Assembly: GCF_000203795.2 (NCBI RefSeq)
Contig: NW_006281111.1
Span: 594,888 to 658,887, forward strand
DNA: 64,000 nucleotides
Origin: Batrachochytrium dendrobatidis JAM81
Taxonomy: Eukaryota > Chytridiomycota > Chytridiomycetes > Rhizophydiales
Reading direction: 5' to 3'
A model generated the notes under the pieces. It was not told where the DNA came from. It did not search any database and saw only the letters and a program-made list of their open reading frames with translations. Position 1 is the stretch's first letter. Every line of letters begins with the position of its first letter. Of the stretch, positions 25,754-37,638 are shown piece after piece. The position numbers and the translations under genes were made by a program.

Positions 25754-25942
25754 TTGTACTTTGAAAAATCAGATCTGGTTCATACCAGATTATGTAGTGC
25801 TCAAATTGTTCAAGTTTCAAATGAAAAGCATATTTACGAGCCAATACATTACTTTTTTGATTTTCAAATTATATAATCTTGTGATTTTGGGACATGTTGG
25901 TATCACGTCGAAAGTTTATTTCGCGTTTTTGCTATTCAACAG

Positions 25943-27381
25943 ATGGTTGTTTTAAACGAGTTGCTGATTCTCTCAAAGGCCAAAGGCTCAAAAGTTTTAT
26001 CCTCTAATGGACTTGGTAGCATAAAAAGCGTTAATCTTTGGGGTCAAAATCTTACCAATATACTGATTTTGGAACGACTAACCCAAGTTGAAATACTGTC
26101 CCTCGCTGTCAAGTAAAGTTTTAAACTATTCTAGCACTCATATTTTAAAATGCTATTTAAATGCATTGTATTTAGCTAATAGTATTGATATAAATTTAAC
26201 TGCTATAAAAACATGTCAACTACCATTGCTAATGTCTGGACAAGCAGCAAGATCAGCACACTAGCATCATTTGCATCCCTCGTTCATCTACGCGAACTTT
26301 ATCTACGTCAAAACCACATTTCAGATCTGCGTGAGCTCTTATACCTTGCTGAATTAAAATCACTACGTGTTCTTTGGTTGGCAGAAAACCCAATCACTGA
26401 ATATTCTGCATATAGGCACTCAGTGCTGCGTATTTTACCCCACCTCGACACTTTGGATGACACGCCTGTATCAGATGTTGATCGAAATGCAGCCCTGGCA
26501 GCAGGATTTCCAACTGAAGTAGAATTGCTAAACGACATGTCACATCCAAATAGAGATATACACTACACTCATCAATCTGATGATTTAAAAAATATAAGAA
26601 AGCGAACTGGTAGCGAACATCTGTCTGTTGGTACACCGAGACAAACGCCTTTAAATGGTTTTGTTGAATTACAAATCTCGCGAACTGGTTTTCAATCTGC
26701 AGGCCATCGATCCAAAGTATCACACCTGTCACCCTCCAACTCCTCTCAAGTATTGACACTTGCTCGGACAAAATTTGAATTGGTGTATTGCTTTAAATTT
26801 TAAAACCTAATTGCTAAATGCTCAACTTTTTAATGATGTCATTGAAAATAGGTTGATATAGGATCTACTCATCCTGGGCCCGAGTCAAATCAGCGGCCCA
26901 ATTGGCTACGTAATCAAACCGAGGTAATGAATTCTTGATACTTTTTATTTTTTGCATCTTGAATTCTAATATATTTCCATACAAACACGCCATGATTAAA
27001 CATGTATGCAGTTTGACTCGATTAATCAAAGCATAAGAGCAGCTTCAACAAACCCTTACTCTTTATCAGAGGAAGACTTGTATCAACATCCAGAGCCAGC
27101 TTATTCAAAACACGACGTATTTCCTGTTCACAGATCACCACCTCAACAAAGACGCTCTTCAGCATTGTATCAAAACCAACAATCAAGTCCCAACGTATGT
27201 GATTGCAGGGCTGAATTTCAATTTTCAAATCGCTTTATGATGATTAAATTTTAATCTTGGTGTGTTTTGGTTTTAGCAATCTAATCTTCTTGTTGCTGTA
27301 TTGGCGCTTGTCAAAGAACTTGATTCAATGTCATTGAGAATAGTTCGTGATGAGATTGATGCAAACCTTTCTGGTTCTTGA
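25943..27381 (+). CDS. CFAP410: Cilia- and flagella-associated protein 410 (C21orf2) homolog
   Basis: This is a leucine-rich-repeat protein of the basal body, linked in animals to NEK1. Exons: 25943-26112, 26248-26782, 26852-26923, 27012-27194, 27277-27381 (354 aa). The N-terminal LRR cap domain has SVNLWGQNLTNI, ILSLAVNKISTLASFASLVH, LRELYLRQNHISDLRELLYL and LRVLWLAENPITEYSAYR, each with a direct counterpart in human C21orf2. After a Ser/Gln-rich linker, the C-terminal helical domain NLLVAVLALVKELDSMSLRI matches [20 protein letters not shown] of the human protein. Having both ends rules out a generic LRR protein. The end of exon 2 could instead be a few codons earlier (GTATTG donor). The gene indicates a flagellated life stage. 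Confidence 0.9.
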
Positions 27382-27511
27382 TAGTATCACTGCCCTCATA
27401 AAGTTGAATTTGGCTCTTTTATGCAACACTTTTCGGTTTGATTCAAAAATAAGAATGTAGTATGACTTGGAACAAGACAGCATTCAACAGCCAATAAGCT
27501 GCTAGCTTGCT

Positions 27512-29461
27512 TTATTTAGGAAAAAGTTGCTCGACCACTATGTACACATTAGTCCCAAAATAGTTGCATTAGATATTTAATAGTTTATCGTTCGTGTATG
27601 CAGCTGGCAAGTCAATACTTACGTTTCCGTTGAGCGTCTGTGAGTGTGGCTGGCAGAACAACTTGATATTCAATAAAAAGATCGCCACCATCACTTGGGA
27701 ATTCATGCTTTGGCATGCCTTTTGATGGAATAGTTTGAACAAATCCTATTGAGATATAGACAGGACATAAAATAACAACTGTTAGAAATAAAAATGTGGC
27801 AATATAAGCACAAAAGTATTTACTAACCATGCTGAGTCACAGCTTTACGAGAAACAGCAAATGAACTGCCATCTAAATGAGTAAATTTCCGTTCAAAACC
27901 AAGAAGCGCTTCACGGAGAGAAATTGCATCGTTCATATACAAATTATCGCCAACACGAGTGAAGCGTTCGTGCTCAGCAACCCTGAGAGTGAATTTGACA
28001 TGTCCTGTAGCTACATCGGGGGATTGATCGGCTTCGCCTTCATATACCAATTCCTGGTCATTAGCCATACCCTTTTCGACTTGAACAGTGATTTGACTGC
28101 TTCCACGCTTTACTTTGAGGCCATCACAAACTGGACATTTTGATTTGACAATTTTCCCTCGTCCATTACAAACATTACAGCTAAGTGAAAAAACAAAATA
28201 TAAGCATCGAGCTATAAGCCAGCTATATTTGAACATTGGCTCATACAAGGACATACGTAGTCTGAATTTGCTGAGTAAATCCAGGAGCGATCTGCTGACG
28301 AACAATTCGAACACCCGATCCACCACACGTCTGACAGGTATGGATATGATCATGACTCTTTGCACCTGATCCACGACAGCTAGGGCAAATGACTTGACGA
28401 TTGATCTCCACATCGATTTCTTTACCATTAAAAATTTCTTCAAGAGTAACATCGAGAATCATGTTGATTGAAGGGCCACGACGCTCAGCGCGCTCTGTTT
28501 ATGAAAATTGTAGATACAGTTACCATCTGTTTAAAACATTGGGCTGACTGAAACTAACAATAAAGTAAACTTACGACCACCATTGAATCCCCTAATAGAT
28601 TGAATGAAAAAACAAGTTACTATCTACTGCTGCATCCAAGTCAATAGTATACAAAACAACAGACATATTCAAAACACCAACTTACTGGTTGAAAAAATCA
28701 AACGGATTGCGAAATTGCTGCGAGTTTTCTTTCAAACCATCTTCACCATACTGATCGTAAACTCGTCGTTTCTCGTCATCAATGATAATTTCATAAGCTA
28801 GGAGATAAGAGTTTAAATGAATCACGTTAAAATTGAATGCCAGCTGGTACCAAAAAGTTTCCAGGATTGAATACCTTTGGCTAGCTCAACGAATTTGTCC
28901 TCTGCCTCCTTGTTTCCGGGGTTTTTGTCAGGATGATACTTTTTTGAAAGACTTCTATAGGCTTTCTTGATCTCCTTCTGTTAAATTCAAGATTGGTGCA
29001 ATCAACGATTCATTAGAAAAAAAAAGTAGATTTGGTTAGACAAGAAAAATAAACAAGATCTATAGAGTTGTATTGTTCAAGTAAAGAATAATCAACTTTT
29101 AAAATGCACAAATCTAAACTACATTGCTGAATGACAAGAAACCATTTTGATTTGCAATAGATCAGCAGTACAAATCAGCCACCCATTGCACTTGACATGA
29201 ACGATAAGACCAGTCGTTCATACAGTAGTTGTGATGAGAATGATAAAACACAACTAAACTTGTAAAAAGCTCATTACAAGTTGTGCATTAAACATGATAT
29301 TGATGAATCCAATGAATTGAGTTTAGAATAGTCAAACATGCCTTTGAAGCACTTCTAGAAACACCCAATATGCTGTAGTAGTCTGACTTTGCAAAGACAG
29401 TCACGAATGCAAAGTCCAGTAACAGCAGCAATACGCATAGCAAGCGACCAGTTCCCAACAT
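27512..29461 (-). CDS. SCJ1: ER luminal DnaJ co-chaperone (Scj1/ERdj3 type)
   Basis: This is a J-domain partner of BiP/Kar2 in ER protein folding. Exons: 29461-29342, 28977-28875, 28797-28686, 28591-28575, 28494-28257, 28180-27828, 27745-27623, 27537-27512 (323 aa). A signal peptide ([18 protein letters not shown]) precedes the J domain with [12 protein letters not shown] and YHPDKNPG (HPD). Then come a short Gly/Phe stretch ([13 protein letters not shown]) and four zinc-centre motifs: [30 protein letters not shown]. The C-terminal substrate domain ends LVEQLFPK with no HDEL-type signal. Intron 1 is long and begins GC (AAG|GCATGT); exon 4 is only 17 nt. The C-terminus depends on a final 26-nt exon. 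Confidence 0.9.
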
Positions 29462-29558
29462 GTTGAAGGTTGAATGACAGATGGCCAAGTTATGAATTCG
29501 CTTGCCATCAGGTCAAAACAGTTGAAATCCAACGCAGTTTTTCGCTTTAATCGCAATC

Positions 29559-30851
29559 ATGTCAGAGAGCAATCACAACTCTCAAACAGATAAACCGACT
29601 CACTCTTTCAGAAACAATCGCATTTCTTTATCTAAAGAACAGTCATGGAGAAAACCGCACTTTCAGGATGAATCTGTTGAGCAGCCATCGTTGTCGTTGG
29701 ATTCTGCTGCTAAATGCCGCTCCGATACTCACTCATTGTCTGCTTCATCCAAAGATACTACAAGGAATACTCACTCATTGTCTGGCTCATGGAGAAAAAC
29801 TACAAAGGACACGCTTAACAAGTCAAGTATTCAAAGTATGAGTTCGGAAGGACTGCGGCAAACTATTCGCAACTTTGACTCTCCTGTTGCATCAAGTAGT
29901 CTTGACTCGCTTTCGTTTGTTTCTAGGAATTCCAATGACGATGGTCGTCCATCTCTTTGCGATCTCAAAGTGCAAGAAGATTATTTTCAGCTTATTTTAG
30001 AAAAAATTGGAAAGGATATTACAATTGCACCAGATACAAGTCATATCATTTTGTCTTTACGAAAACTGAGAGAAGGCATTGTAGCCACATCTCGTTGTGA
30101 TGCATTTGCCATTCGAGGTATGTTTATTTTCACAGCAACACATGTTTATTCAGAGTATTGATGTTTAAATACTAAGCTTACCACGTATTCCTATTTAGTA
30201 TATGAACAATCGGCTTTGGCTTGTTTAGATACCAAAAACAATGCCGAACTCTTCAAATCGCTAGTGTATCTTGTTAATACTTTATATCCAGTCATCAGTA
30301 CATCCATTGAGGTTTCAGATTCATCGTCAAATTTGGCATCTACCAATAGATCTGAAATGTCTGGATATCTGCTTTTGCTGCTTGTTTGTGAGATCCCAAA
30401 AACTAAATGGTCTACAACTCCTAGCCATAGTTCATCAGTTCAAATTGCAAGACAAACACGGTATGGCGACTCGAGTGAAATTCTTGGCATATTATATTCT
30501 TTGCCACATTCTATCAGGCAGAGTAAACCTGTTCAATTTACAATGAGGGTATACACTGCTCTTGTACGGGATATAGATTACGTATTGTTATCCAACTTGT
30601 GGGATACCGCAACATGTCATCAACGCATGCTATTATCAAATGCGTTGCCAACAATTCAGGCGCGAACAATGACAATCCTAGCTAAAGCTTATTTTAAATT
30701 CCCAGCAAAACTGCTGATGAAATATTTATGTTTAAATCACCACAATAATGCAGATTCTGACCCTATTCTACTTGAAAAATTGAATGTTTTACTTCCCACA
30801 AGGTTTGATGCTGTTGTTGATGGCATGGTGCCATTGCGATTTAAAAAATGA
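29559..30851 (+). CDS. SAC3/GANP-domain protein (SAC3D1/Thp3-like)
   Basis: This protein probably acts in mRNA export or processing through a SAC3-type PCI-like domain. Exons are 29559-30117 and 30199-30851 (403 aa). The first 130 residues are Ser/Thr-rich with a partial internal repeat (DTHSLSASSKDTTRN, then NTHSLSGSWRKTTKD). The helical domain follows: SHIILSLRKLREGIVATSRC, VYEQSALACLDTKNNAELF, QFTMRVYTALVRDIDYVLLS, MTILAKAYFKFPAKLLMKYL. The order of (R)VYE...AL..D, RVY.AL..GNY and KAY...P matches the SAC3/GANP family. Compared with yeast Sac3 it is short and more like SAC3D1 or Thp3, so no exact symbol is given. It is divergent from SCJ1 with about 97 nt between start codons. Confidence 0.65.
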
Positions 30852-30897
30852 AAAATGCATGATATACATGAGTAGTTTTTAGCTTGTGCATGTGTTG

Positions 30898-30923
30898 CAG
30901 CTGTATTCACGTAAAATAGAACT
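30898..30923. repeat. Solo terminal repeat of the MITE-like family
   Basis: This 26-nt stretch in the convergent gap after the SAC3-domain gene reads CAGCTGTATTCACGTAAAAT followed by AGAACT. It is nearly identical to the ends of the elements at 35171 and 45518. No second end was found nearby, so it looks like a solo or eroded terminal repeat. Confidence 0.6.
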
Positions 30924-31018
30924 TGTATTTATCCAAAACAATTCAGGTATAAAGACATTTGTTATCAGCCCTCTTGATCATTCAACCCAGGCTTGTGTGC
31001 AAACTGCATAATGTTTGT

Positions 31019-34000
31019 TTATAAAGGTGAAGGATTCAATACCCAAGATCCAGAAACAGCATGCGCAAAACTAGTCATGATTTTGGAATAGTGAGCTGCA
31101 CTGGGAGCCTTGCCGGCCATTTCCTTGCAACGTGCAATAATTTCTACTTTTTTGACTTCTGCTTTTTCCTGAAATAGCGACAGAATAGCTGGCCGAAACT
31201 AAAAAATAGTGTAGGGTGGTAAGCATGATTGTTTCAAGGATCAGTATGCAGCGGTATAATTGAAGTTTACCTGATCAATGGCTGGATTTTGAGTCATTTT
31301 GAGAAGATACACATCATTGATCATTATGCAAAGCTTATTAACCACGCATTGAATAGTCTGCGTTAAAGTATCATTGAGCTTGGACTCTGGCACAATTAGC
31401 GTATCAACAAACCAAGAATAAGTTTTATAAACATGCTCGAATATGATCAATATCACACAATAAAAGTACTTACTGCTATTGTCTAATATGTATTTTGTAA
31501 TGTATTTGAATGTGCATACTGGCGATTCAAGGAAAAGGGCTTTGACTAGAATTTCTATATGTGCCTCTGATAAATCGCCCTCGGGTCCAATCAATCCTAA
31601 TGATGTTGACGACGCTGCTTGCTTTGATACAGCCGCAACACTGCTAGGAATAGCTTGCATTGCTTCTCGGTTAACCTGCTGTGACTGTCTTCGCCTCATA
31701 CGCTCTGGCGGTCGCATGGCTTCCACAGATCTAGTTTATTAAAAAGGCAACGTGGTTAGCATTAGTATTCAAACTTTAGCATTACTGCAAAATTAAACTA
31801 TACTTTTGGCCTTCCGAGCGAACAATATCCATCTGTCTGACAACAATATCGGGATATCTAGAAACATCACAAACTCATTCAAGTCAGTTCAAGCCAACAT
31901 TACTAAATACAATACTATTCATGCACCTAGCAACAAAGTTGTCATCGCTCTTGACTTTAAGTCGCCATCCTAGTCCAGCATCCAAATCTGCAATCTCGTT
32001 TAGCATGCCTTTTGCCATGTTGGGCATCAAATGAGTGGCATCTACAAATACTTTTCGCAAAACATATTCATTGTCTGCAAAAAGCATGAGCATAAATCTT
32101 CGTGCATCGTAAGGTCGTCCAATATAAAGTAGCTCGCTTTTTACGACCCATACACCTCGAATTAACACAGCAACTTGCTCCAATGCAAGAATAAAGTCTT
32201 GTTCGGTAGTGTTTTTTCCAATCATTTGATAAAGGCTAGAAAATTGAATTACATGGGCTACAGACCAAGTACGTTGTCATATCAGCACAGATCTAGTTTT
32301 CCAGCATGGATATTGAATAAAATACAAGATGGCCGCATACCATTAATCAATAGAGCCTTAATTTTTTCCAGTAATGGAAGATGTTCCATTTCACGAGCAG
32401 ACATTCCTGGTCTAGCAAGATTCTTTTTGGCATCTGGGCGTTGTTGACGGGAAAGTAGAACATCATTTTTGAAATCACTAGTATTTACACCAAGCTTTAG
32501 AACTATGCAGTATACCACTGTAATCTATACACAAATCATGCAATTGAATGTTGAATGGCATGTTTAAATTACCTTGCTAACAAAGGACTGATTGTGTTTA
32601 GATATGTTTGGCTGGTTGATACAAATTCAATCGGCTGTTCTTTTGTTTCACTCAGTAAACCTCGATAGTAAAGTGAATCTTCGTGCTGTATATTAAAAAA
32701 TAAAAATCGAGTTGGTAAGGTAAAACTATCGATAGCAATGCATAGTTGCTATAATTCACCTCGACATCATAAATAGACAGCGTGGTCCATGCTTCGTTAT
32801 CAAGATTGCGTTGAATTTCAGCCAATGATGCTCTCCTTGCAGCGTCCTTATCTTCTAAAGTACGTGCCATCATCTAATCGCACCAGTTTCAATTGATTGC
32901 ATCAAATGTTTGTCAATACAAATTAAACATTATTTTAGCACAATGAAATATCTAAATGCACAGCATCTACCTGCACAACTTTGGCTTCCTCCTCTACTCC
33001 ACTGATTTCCTTTCGTTCTTCATATAGCACACGCTGATTTGCAGATTTTTCCTTATCATGCAGCTTGTCAATATAATCCAGCGATTGTCTAAGCTGCAAG
33101 ACAGTTGAAAGGGGTTTAAGATGAATAGCACCTATGCGTAAAGATGGTCAGCATTGATGCAAGTCTATATTTGGTAATAACATCCCAGCAATTGGTCAAT
33201 TTAGCTGATTAAATCATATTTGGCATACCATCTTGGACCACACCGACCATGTATTGGGCATTCAGAGGAACCATCTTGGAGTCCATTTTGATATGGTCTA
33301 GCATTGTTCCAGAATCTTGACGATCGTCTCGATTAGCCAAATCATACGCAGTTGCAATGGGTTTGTTGTCTAGTCCTTGACCAAATCGTTCGCCTGTGTT
33401 CCAGTCATAATGCGCGCTTTCTTTGTCCAGTGCAATATCCAGCTGCACACGGTTGGTATTGTATTTGATGCGACCAGCAGTGGGTTGAACATCCCGAGTA
33501 AAGGGTATTGGACGAGTTGGAAACTGCATGAGATAGAGAGACTCGGTGAGTTCGTTTGACATGTACACGGGCATGACCTGAATAATAGGATCGTCGGGAT
33601 CGTCGTCTGAAACATCAATTTCTATAGTATTGGCAGCATTATTGTGCGAGTAAAGGCCTTTGACACTAGAGCTTAGTGATTCAAAGTGAGATTAGTTGAT
33701 ACTGAATTCAACACAGACTTTTTTGACAAGCAACAGAATGAACAGACGAGTGTCAGATTTGGTATGCTATAAAGCTGACCAATTTGATATTTTCTGCAAC
33801 ATCATGAATTCAAAATAAAGCAGTTGAAATTGTACCTAAATTCAGTATGTGCTGCAGTATCAAAACCATCTTCGTTTTTGATATGGACTTGATTACTCAA
33901 CTGTTCGTCTGGACTGTTGCTCTCATCATCTTCAAACTTCAAACCAGTTTCTTCAAGCAAATATTTGTCCGTGCCTACATCGTGATATTGATCATCACCT

Positions 34001-34041
34001 ATAGCAGAAACTGCCAAACCTTTTCGGTCACCTCGATACAT
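31019..34041 (-). CDS. RPC37: RNA polymerase III subunit RPC5 (Rpc37/POLR3E)
   Basis: This subunit forms the TFIIF-like Rpc37-Rpc53 dimer that acts in Pol III initiation and termination. Eleven exons: 34041-33836, 33665-33229, 33131-32971, 32873-32760, 32685-32573, 32477-32341, 32257-31927, 31857-31804, 31730-31474, 31386-31271, 31198-31019 (701 aa; human POLR3E about 708). The dimerisation part has MPVYMSNELTESLYLMQFPT and AIHLKPLSTVLQLRQSLDYI, as in human LHLTPLHGILQLRPSFSYLD. The middle has LPLLEKIKALLINGAHVIQF and VAVLIRGVWVVKSELLYIG, matching VAMLVQGNWVVKSDILYP. The C-terminal winged-helix region that yeast Rpc37 lacks is kept here. Exon 2 could begin 6 nt earlier. The gene is divergent from calcipressin (110 nt between starts). 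Confidence 0.92.
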
Positions 34042-34151
34042 ATCAAAACAAAAAGGTAGATTCGGCTTCAGGTTTGAAATGGCAAAAAATGAAAAAATTG
34101 GAGTTGAAAATCAGACCAAGAGAATAGCAAACTTGAACAGATTCGGTGATT

Positions 34152-35168
34152 ATGACAGAGGAAAGCACAATCACTAATGCAGTGCAGATGGACGCACTCG
34201 AGCCCATTGCTACAAACACATTAGTGTTTACTAACTTGGCTTTAGAAGCATTTGATAATCAGGGACACGCACTTCGCAATGAGTTGCTATCCAAGTATCA
34301 GCATCTTATCAAGCTTGTCATTCTAAAGTCGTTTGGAAGAATGCTGGGTAAGACTGTGTGTTGCTATTCTTGCTTGTCAGGTTGAATGGACTTGAGTCGA
34401 GTCCAGATTATGCTTGAACCACCCTGACTGCATATTAGATTTACTGATGATTAGACTTTGATTTGTGTAGCCATTTTTGCAGAAACTGCCACTGCTGTTC
34501 AAATCAAAAAAGATCTTCACAAGACTCAGTTTTTAAACTATGAACTGAGAGTGTATTATGGTCAGGTAATACTGATTTGAGTTTGATGTTGAACGTTTAT
34601 CATGGTTTTTGGTCATCAATCTGACTGTATGCAATTTAAACCATGCAAATGTGATGATTAATCCTGGCTTGAAACTATTATCTAGCATACAGATTTAAGC
34701 CAACTGGGACTGGATGGCAAAATGAAACAAACTTTACTATCCGTCCCTCAATTGGAGCGCAACTTTCTTCTCTCTCCACCTGGCTCTCCACCAGTTGGCT
34801 GGGAGCAACCCAAGGAATTGGCACCCGTAACAGGCGGGCATACAGAAGCATTATCACTTTCTACGCTGTCACTTGCAGGATTCTGTCTTGATGGAGGCGT
34901 GGATGTGGATCTGGACAGTACACAACCCCAAAATGTAGTAGATACAGCACATTTTAGCAAGCTATCAATAACTAGCGATGGCAGACGACAAGAAACACTT
35001 ACGTTTGGAACAGGCGTGGCTTCTGCCAAGAGCAGTGCAGATGTGTCGTTGCCTGTGATTGTCATTGAAGCACCGTTGTACAGTGAGCCTGATCTAGACT
35101 CGGAAAGCATTCCTCTCCCACGCACTCCTCTCCCACGAACAAGTAGACCTCATCATTCAGGATGCTGA
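34152..35168 (+). CDS. RCN1: Calcipressin (calcineurin regulator, RCAN/Rcn1)
   Basis: This binds and modulates the phosphatase calcineurin. Exons are 34152-34347, 34471-34565 and 34686-35168 (257 aa). An RRM-like N-terminal fold (LVFTNLALEAF, FLNYELRVYYGQ) leads to the family signature FLLSPPGSPPVGWEQ (human FLISPPASPPVGW), which carries the regulatory Ser-Pro sites. Further on, LPVIVIEAP is a PxIxIT-like calcineurin-docking sequence in the position of human PSVVVH. A family-typical acidic and Ser-rich region lies between, and the tail is Pro/Arg-rich (PLPRTPLPRTSRP). The first in-frame ATG with a full N-terminus is at 34152. A MITE-like element begins 3 nt after the stop codon. Confidence 0.92.
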
Positions 35169-35170
35169 TT

Positions 35171-35578
35171 TACAGCTGTATTTACGTAAAATGGAACATT
35201 AAACAAGGATGCCAAAGTGCATAATAAACAGTCAGTCTCATGGAATGATTGGTACCAAATTTACTGAGTAATAGTCTAGTGACTGGCATGTATAGTTGTA
35301 TTTCCAAGATTGCTCTTGAACTAGAGCGCGAATGTATGAAATTAGAATACAAGTGGAGTTTGATAATAGCCGGACTCGGATCGTGATGGATGAATCTGAT
35401 GATTGCAGTGTATGGCTATGCAAAAACAGAATCTTGAATCAAATTACAGTTTGATTGTGTATGATGAACATTGTGTTTATTGAATTGGGTGTCGATTAAA
35501 GTCAATTTGTAGTAGGAAACCAACGAATATTGAACCATTGTCAAGACAATCACTTCCATTTTACGTGAATACGACTGC
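35171..35578. repeat. MITE-like element, copy 2
   Basis: This is a complete-looking element of about 408 bp. It begins TACAGCTGTATTTACGTAAA and ends with the inverted ATTTTACGTGAATACGACTG. The interior, read in reverse, shares blocks with the copy at 45042-45518: the reverse of AACATTGTG...ATGAT, and the reverse of GAGCGCGAATGTATGAAATT against CATTCGCGTTTTAA. It has no coding capacity. It sits directly after the calcipressin stop codon and may supply its 3' UTR. Confidence 0.75.
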
Positions 35579-35715
35579 AATTTGATTGAAATAGTAATAA
35601 AGTGATTGTCGTTTTAAATGTCAAGAGTCGATCTAACTCGATTTATAGCAAAATGCTGTTATTTTAATCGCTTTGTAGTTTGCACTTCAAGCTTTCTTTA
35701 TCCAATTTGACATTA

Positions 35716-37484
35716 ATGGAAAAGGTATCTAAAGAACGCTAGTGATCTGGATTGACTACTACTTGGCTTACAATCTTGCCTGTCTTTTTTCAATTGATTC
35801 AAGTATTCTGGTTGGCGAGACCCAGGTATCTAACCCTGCTTTTTATATCAACATCGTCCTTTTAATTGTATTATGTATAAGCATTACCATAACTTGATGG
35901 ATATGTTTGCAGCACTCTTACTTTGTAATTGGTCGTGTATATATTCAACTGGATGAATAGGCACTGGCATTCACCCATTTCTGTCACCAAAGGTAAATGG
36001 TAATGGTAGGACATGTCTTGAATGTGAGAGTTGATGTATCATTTTTTATAATAGCCTCCACGAAGCGACGAATCGACTCTCCATTTTGTTCTTTATGGCA
36101 TCAAAACTTTTATTCTAGGACCGTTCTTGGCTACGATCAAGATAATCCTCATTGCTGTGGTTGCACTACTATGGTCAATTCTTGATTTGGTTTCAATAAT
36201 TGTAAGATCCATTCTCATAACTAGATATGCAGTACACATTTAACATGTTCTATTATTGGCTAATTCACTATCATGTGCTGTGAAACTTGACCTTGTATGA
36301 ATTTCAAATTAAAACAGCTCATCTCACCCAAAATACAATATACTTGGAAACGAATTGTTTATGGATCTCTTGGGCGGACTGTATTGGCATTGTGTGGGTT
36401 TTGGTGGATTTCTAAATCCAATTCAACATTACAACGAGGTGGTCGCAAGTCGGGTTTATCTCGAGCAAACCACAAGTTGAAAAAGCCAAACCCCGATCTC
36501 TACATCTCCAACCACACATCTTATTTCGATATTTTGTACTATGCATCCAGGTGAGGTGCTTTTTTTTGATTTTAAATACGATTTATATTGTAGCTTACAA
36601 ATGGTTTTCATGTTTAGCATTTCGCCAGTGTTTTTGCACATTTCATCCAATGGGATGGTGAGGCAGATTTCGTTCTGGGAGGCGTTGATGGAGGCAGGCA
36701 ACTATCCTGACTTGGATGATGAACCTGACAAAGTAACGTTTGTCGATTTTATAAAGAAATATAACAAGTCATCGTGTGTTGCACCAATCGTTATATTTCC
36801 AGAGGTAATGCTGATACTGGATAAGCGTTTAGAATGCGTAGACTATTTGGGCAATATTCTAATATTTGGTTTCTGATCTGGTTTAGGGCACGACTTCGAA
36901 TGGACGTGGACTGTTGAAGTTTATGAACGTGTTCAAAGATATGAATCCAGACGAGCTCGATATTCAAATTCACGTCACTGGCATAAAGTAAGATGCTTGA
37001 TGTTATAGAGTAGAGTTTGAATTGCACTGATTAGAGAAGCTATGATATAACAAGGTGTTTTTAAATTTCAACGGATTTCTGTATATCTAGATATGTCTAT
37101 AACCAATGGTGTCCGTGTTACACTGTTGGAAACAAGTATATTCACTTTTTCTGGACTCTAGCTCAGGTAATTTACTGCCATATAGTTCTGTATGTGATGA
37201 TTTACCTTGTCGATGAGAGTATAGATGGAGTTGACAGTACATCTATATAGTTGTATAATACACTCGAGGTGCGAGAGCTTCCACCGCAAGAGTTGGACCT
37301 TTCATCCAATCCATCAGCTGTAGACACAGCTGATGCTGAGGAGGACGCTGTGGGTTTGCAATTCAGCACAATTTTAGCTCGAATTCTACGGATCCGCAAA
37401 ACATCTAAAAGCGTCGTGGACAAGTGCGAGTTTCTCAGCTTTTATCGCGAAAGGGAGAGCAGGAGATATAAACGCAAGAAATGA
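35716..37484 (+). CDS. LOA1: Lysophosphatidic acid acyltransferase (Loa1/Vps66 type)
   Basis: This membrane acyltransferase of the PlsC family makes phosphatidic acid and affects lipid droplets. Nine exons: 35716-35724, 35804-35825, 35961-35999, 36119-36201, 36318-36550, 36618-36804, 36887-36987, 37091-37166, 37251-37484 (327 aa). Exons 1-4 were found by phase and similarity. They give MEKYSGWRDPGTGIHPFLSP, paralleling the start of yeast Loa1 (MEKYTNWRDNGTGIAPFLP), and then a membrane helix (LATIKIILIAVVALLWSILD). The catalytic HX4D motif is in YISNHTSYFDILYY and the acyl-acceptor motif is IFPEGTTSNGRGLLKF. The protein ends RESRRYKRKK. A shorter model could start at the ATG at 36297, but it would lose the membrane anchor. 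Confidence 0.85.
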
Positions 37485-37638
37485 ATGCTATTGCAAGCAT
37501 ACGAGGTTTTGATGCCTTTATTACATTTTAACTAAAAAATATTTTAAACGGAAAAGTACATGATCCCATCCTTTGACGAGATTGTAACAAGATCATCTAG
37601 ACGAGACTGGATAATCGAACTATCCAGCGACTTGTTTT

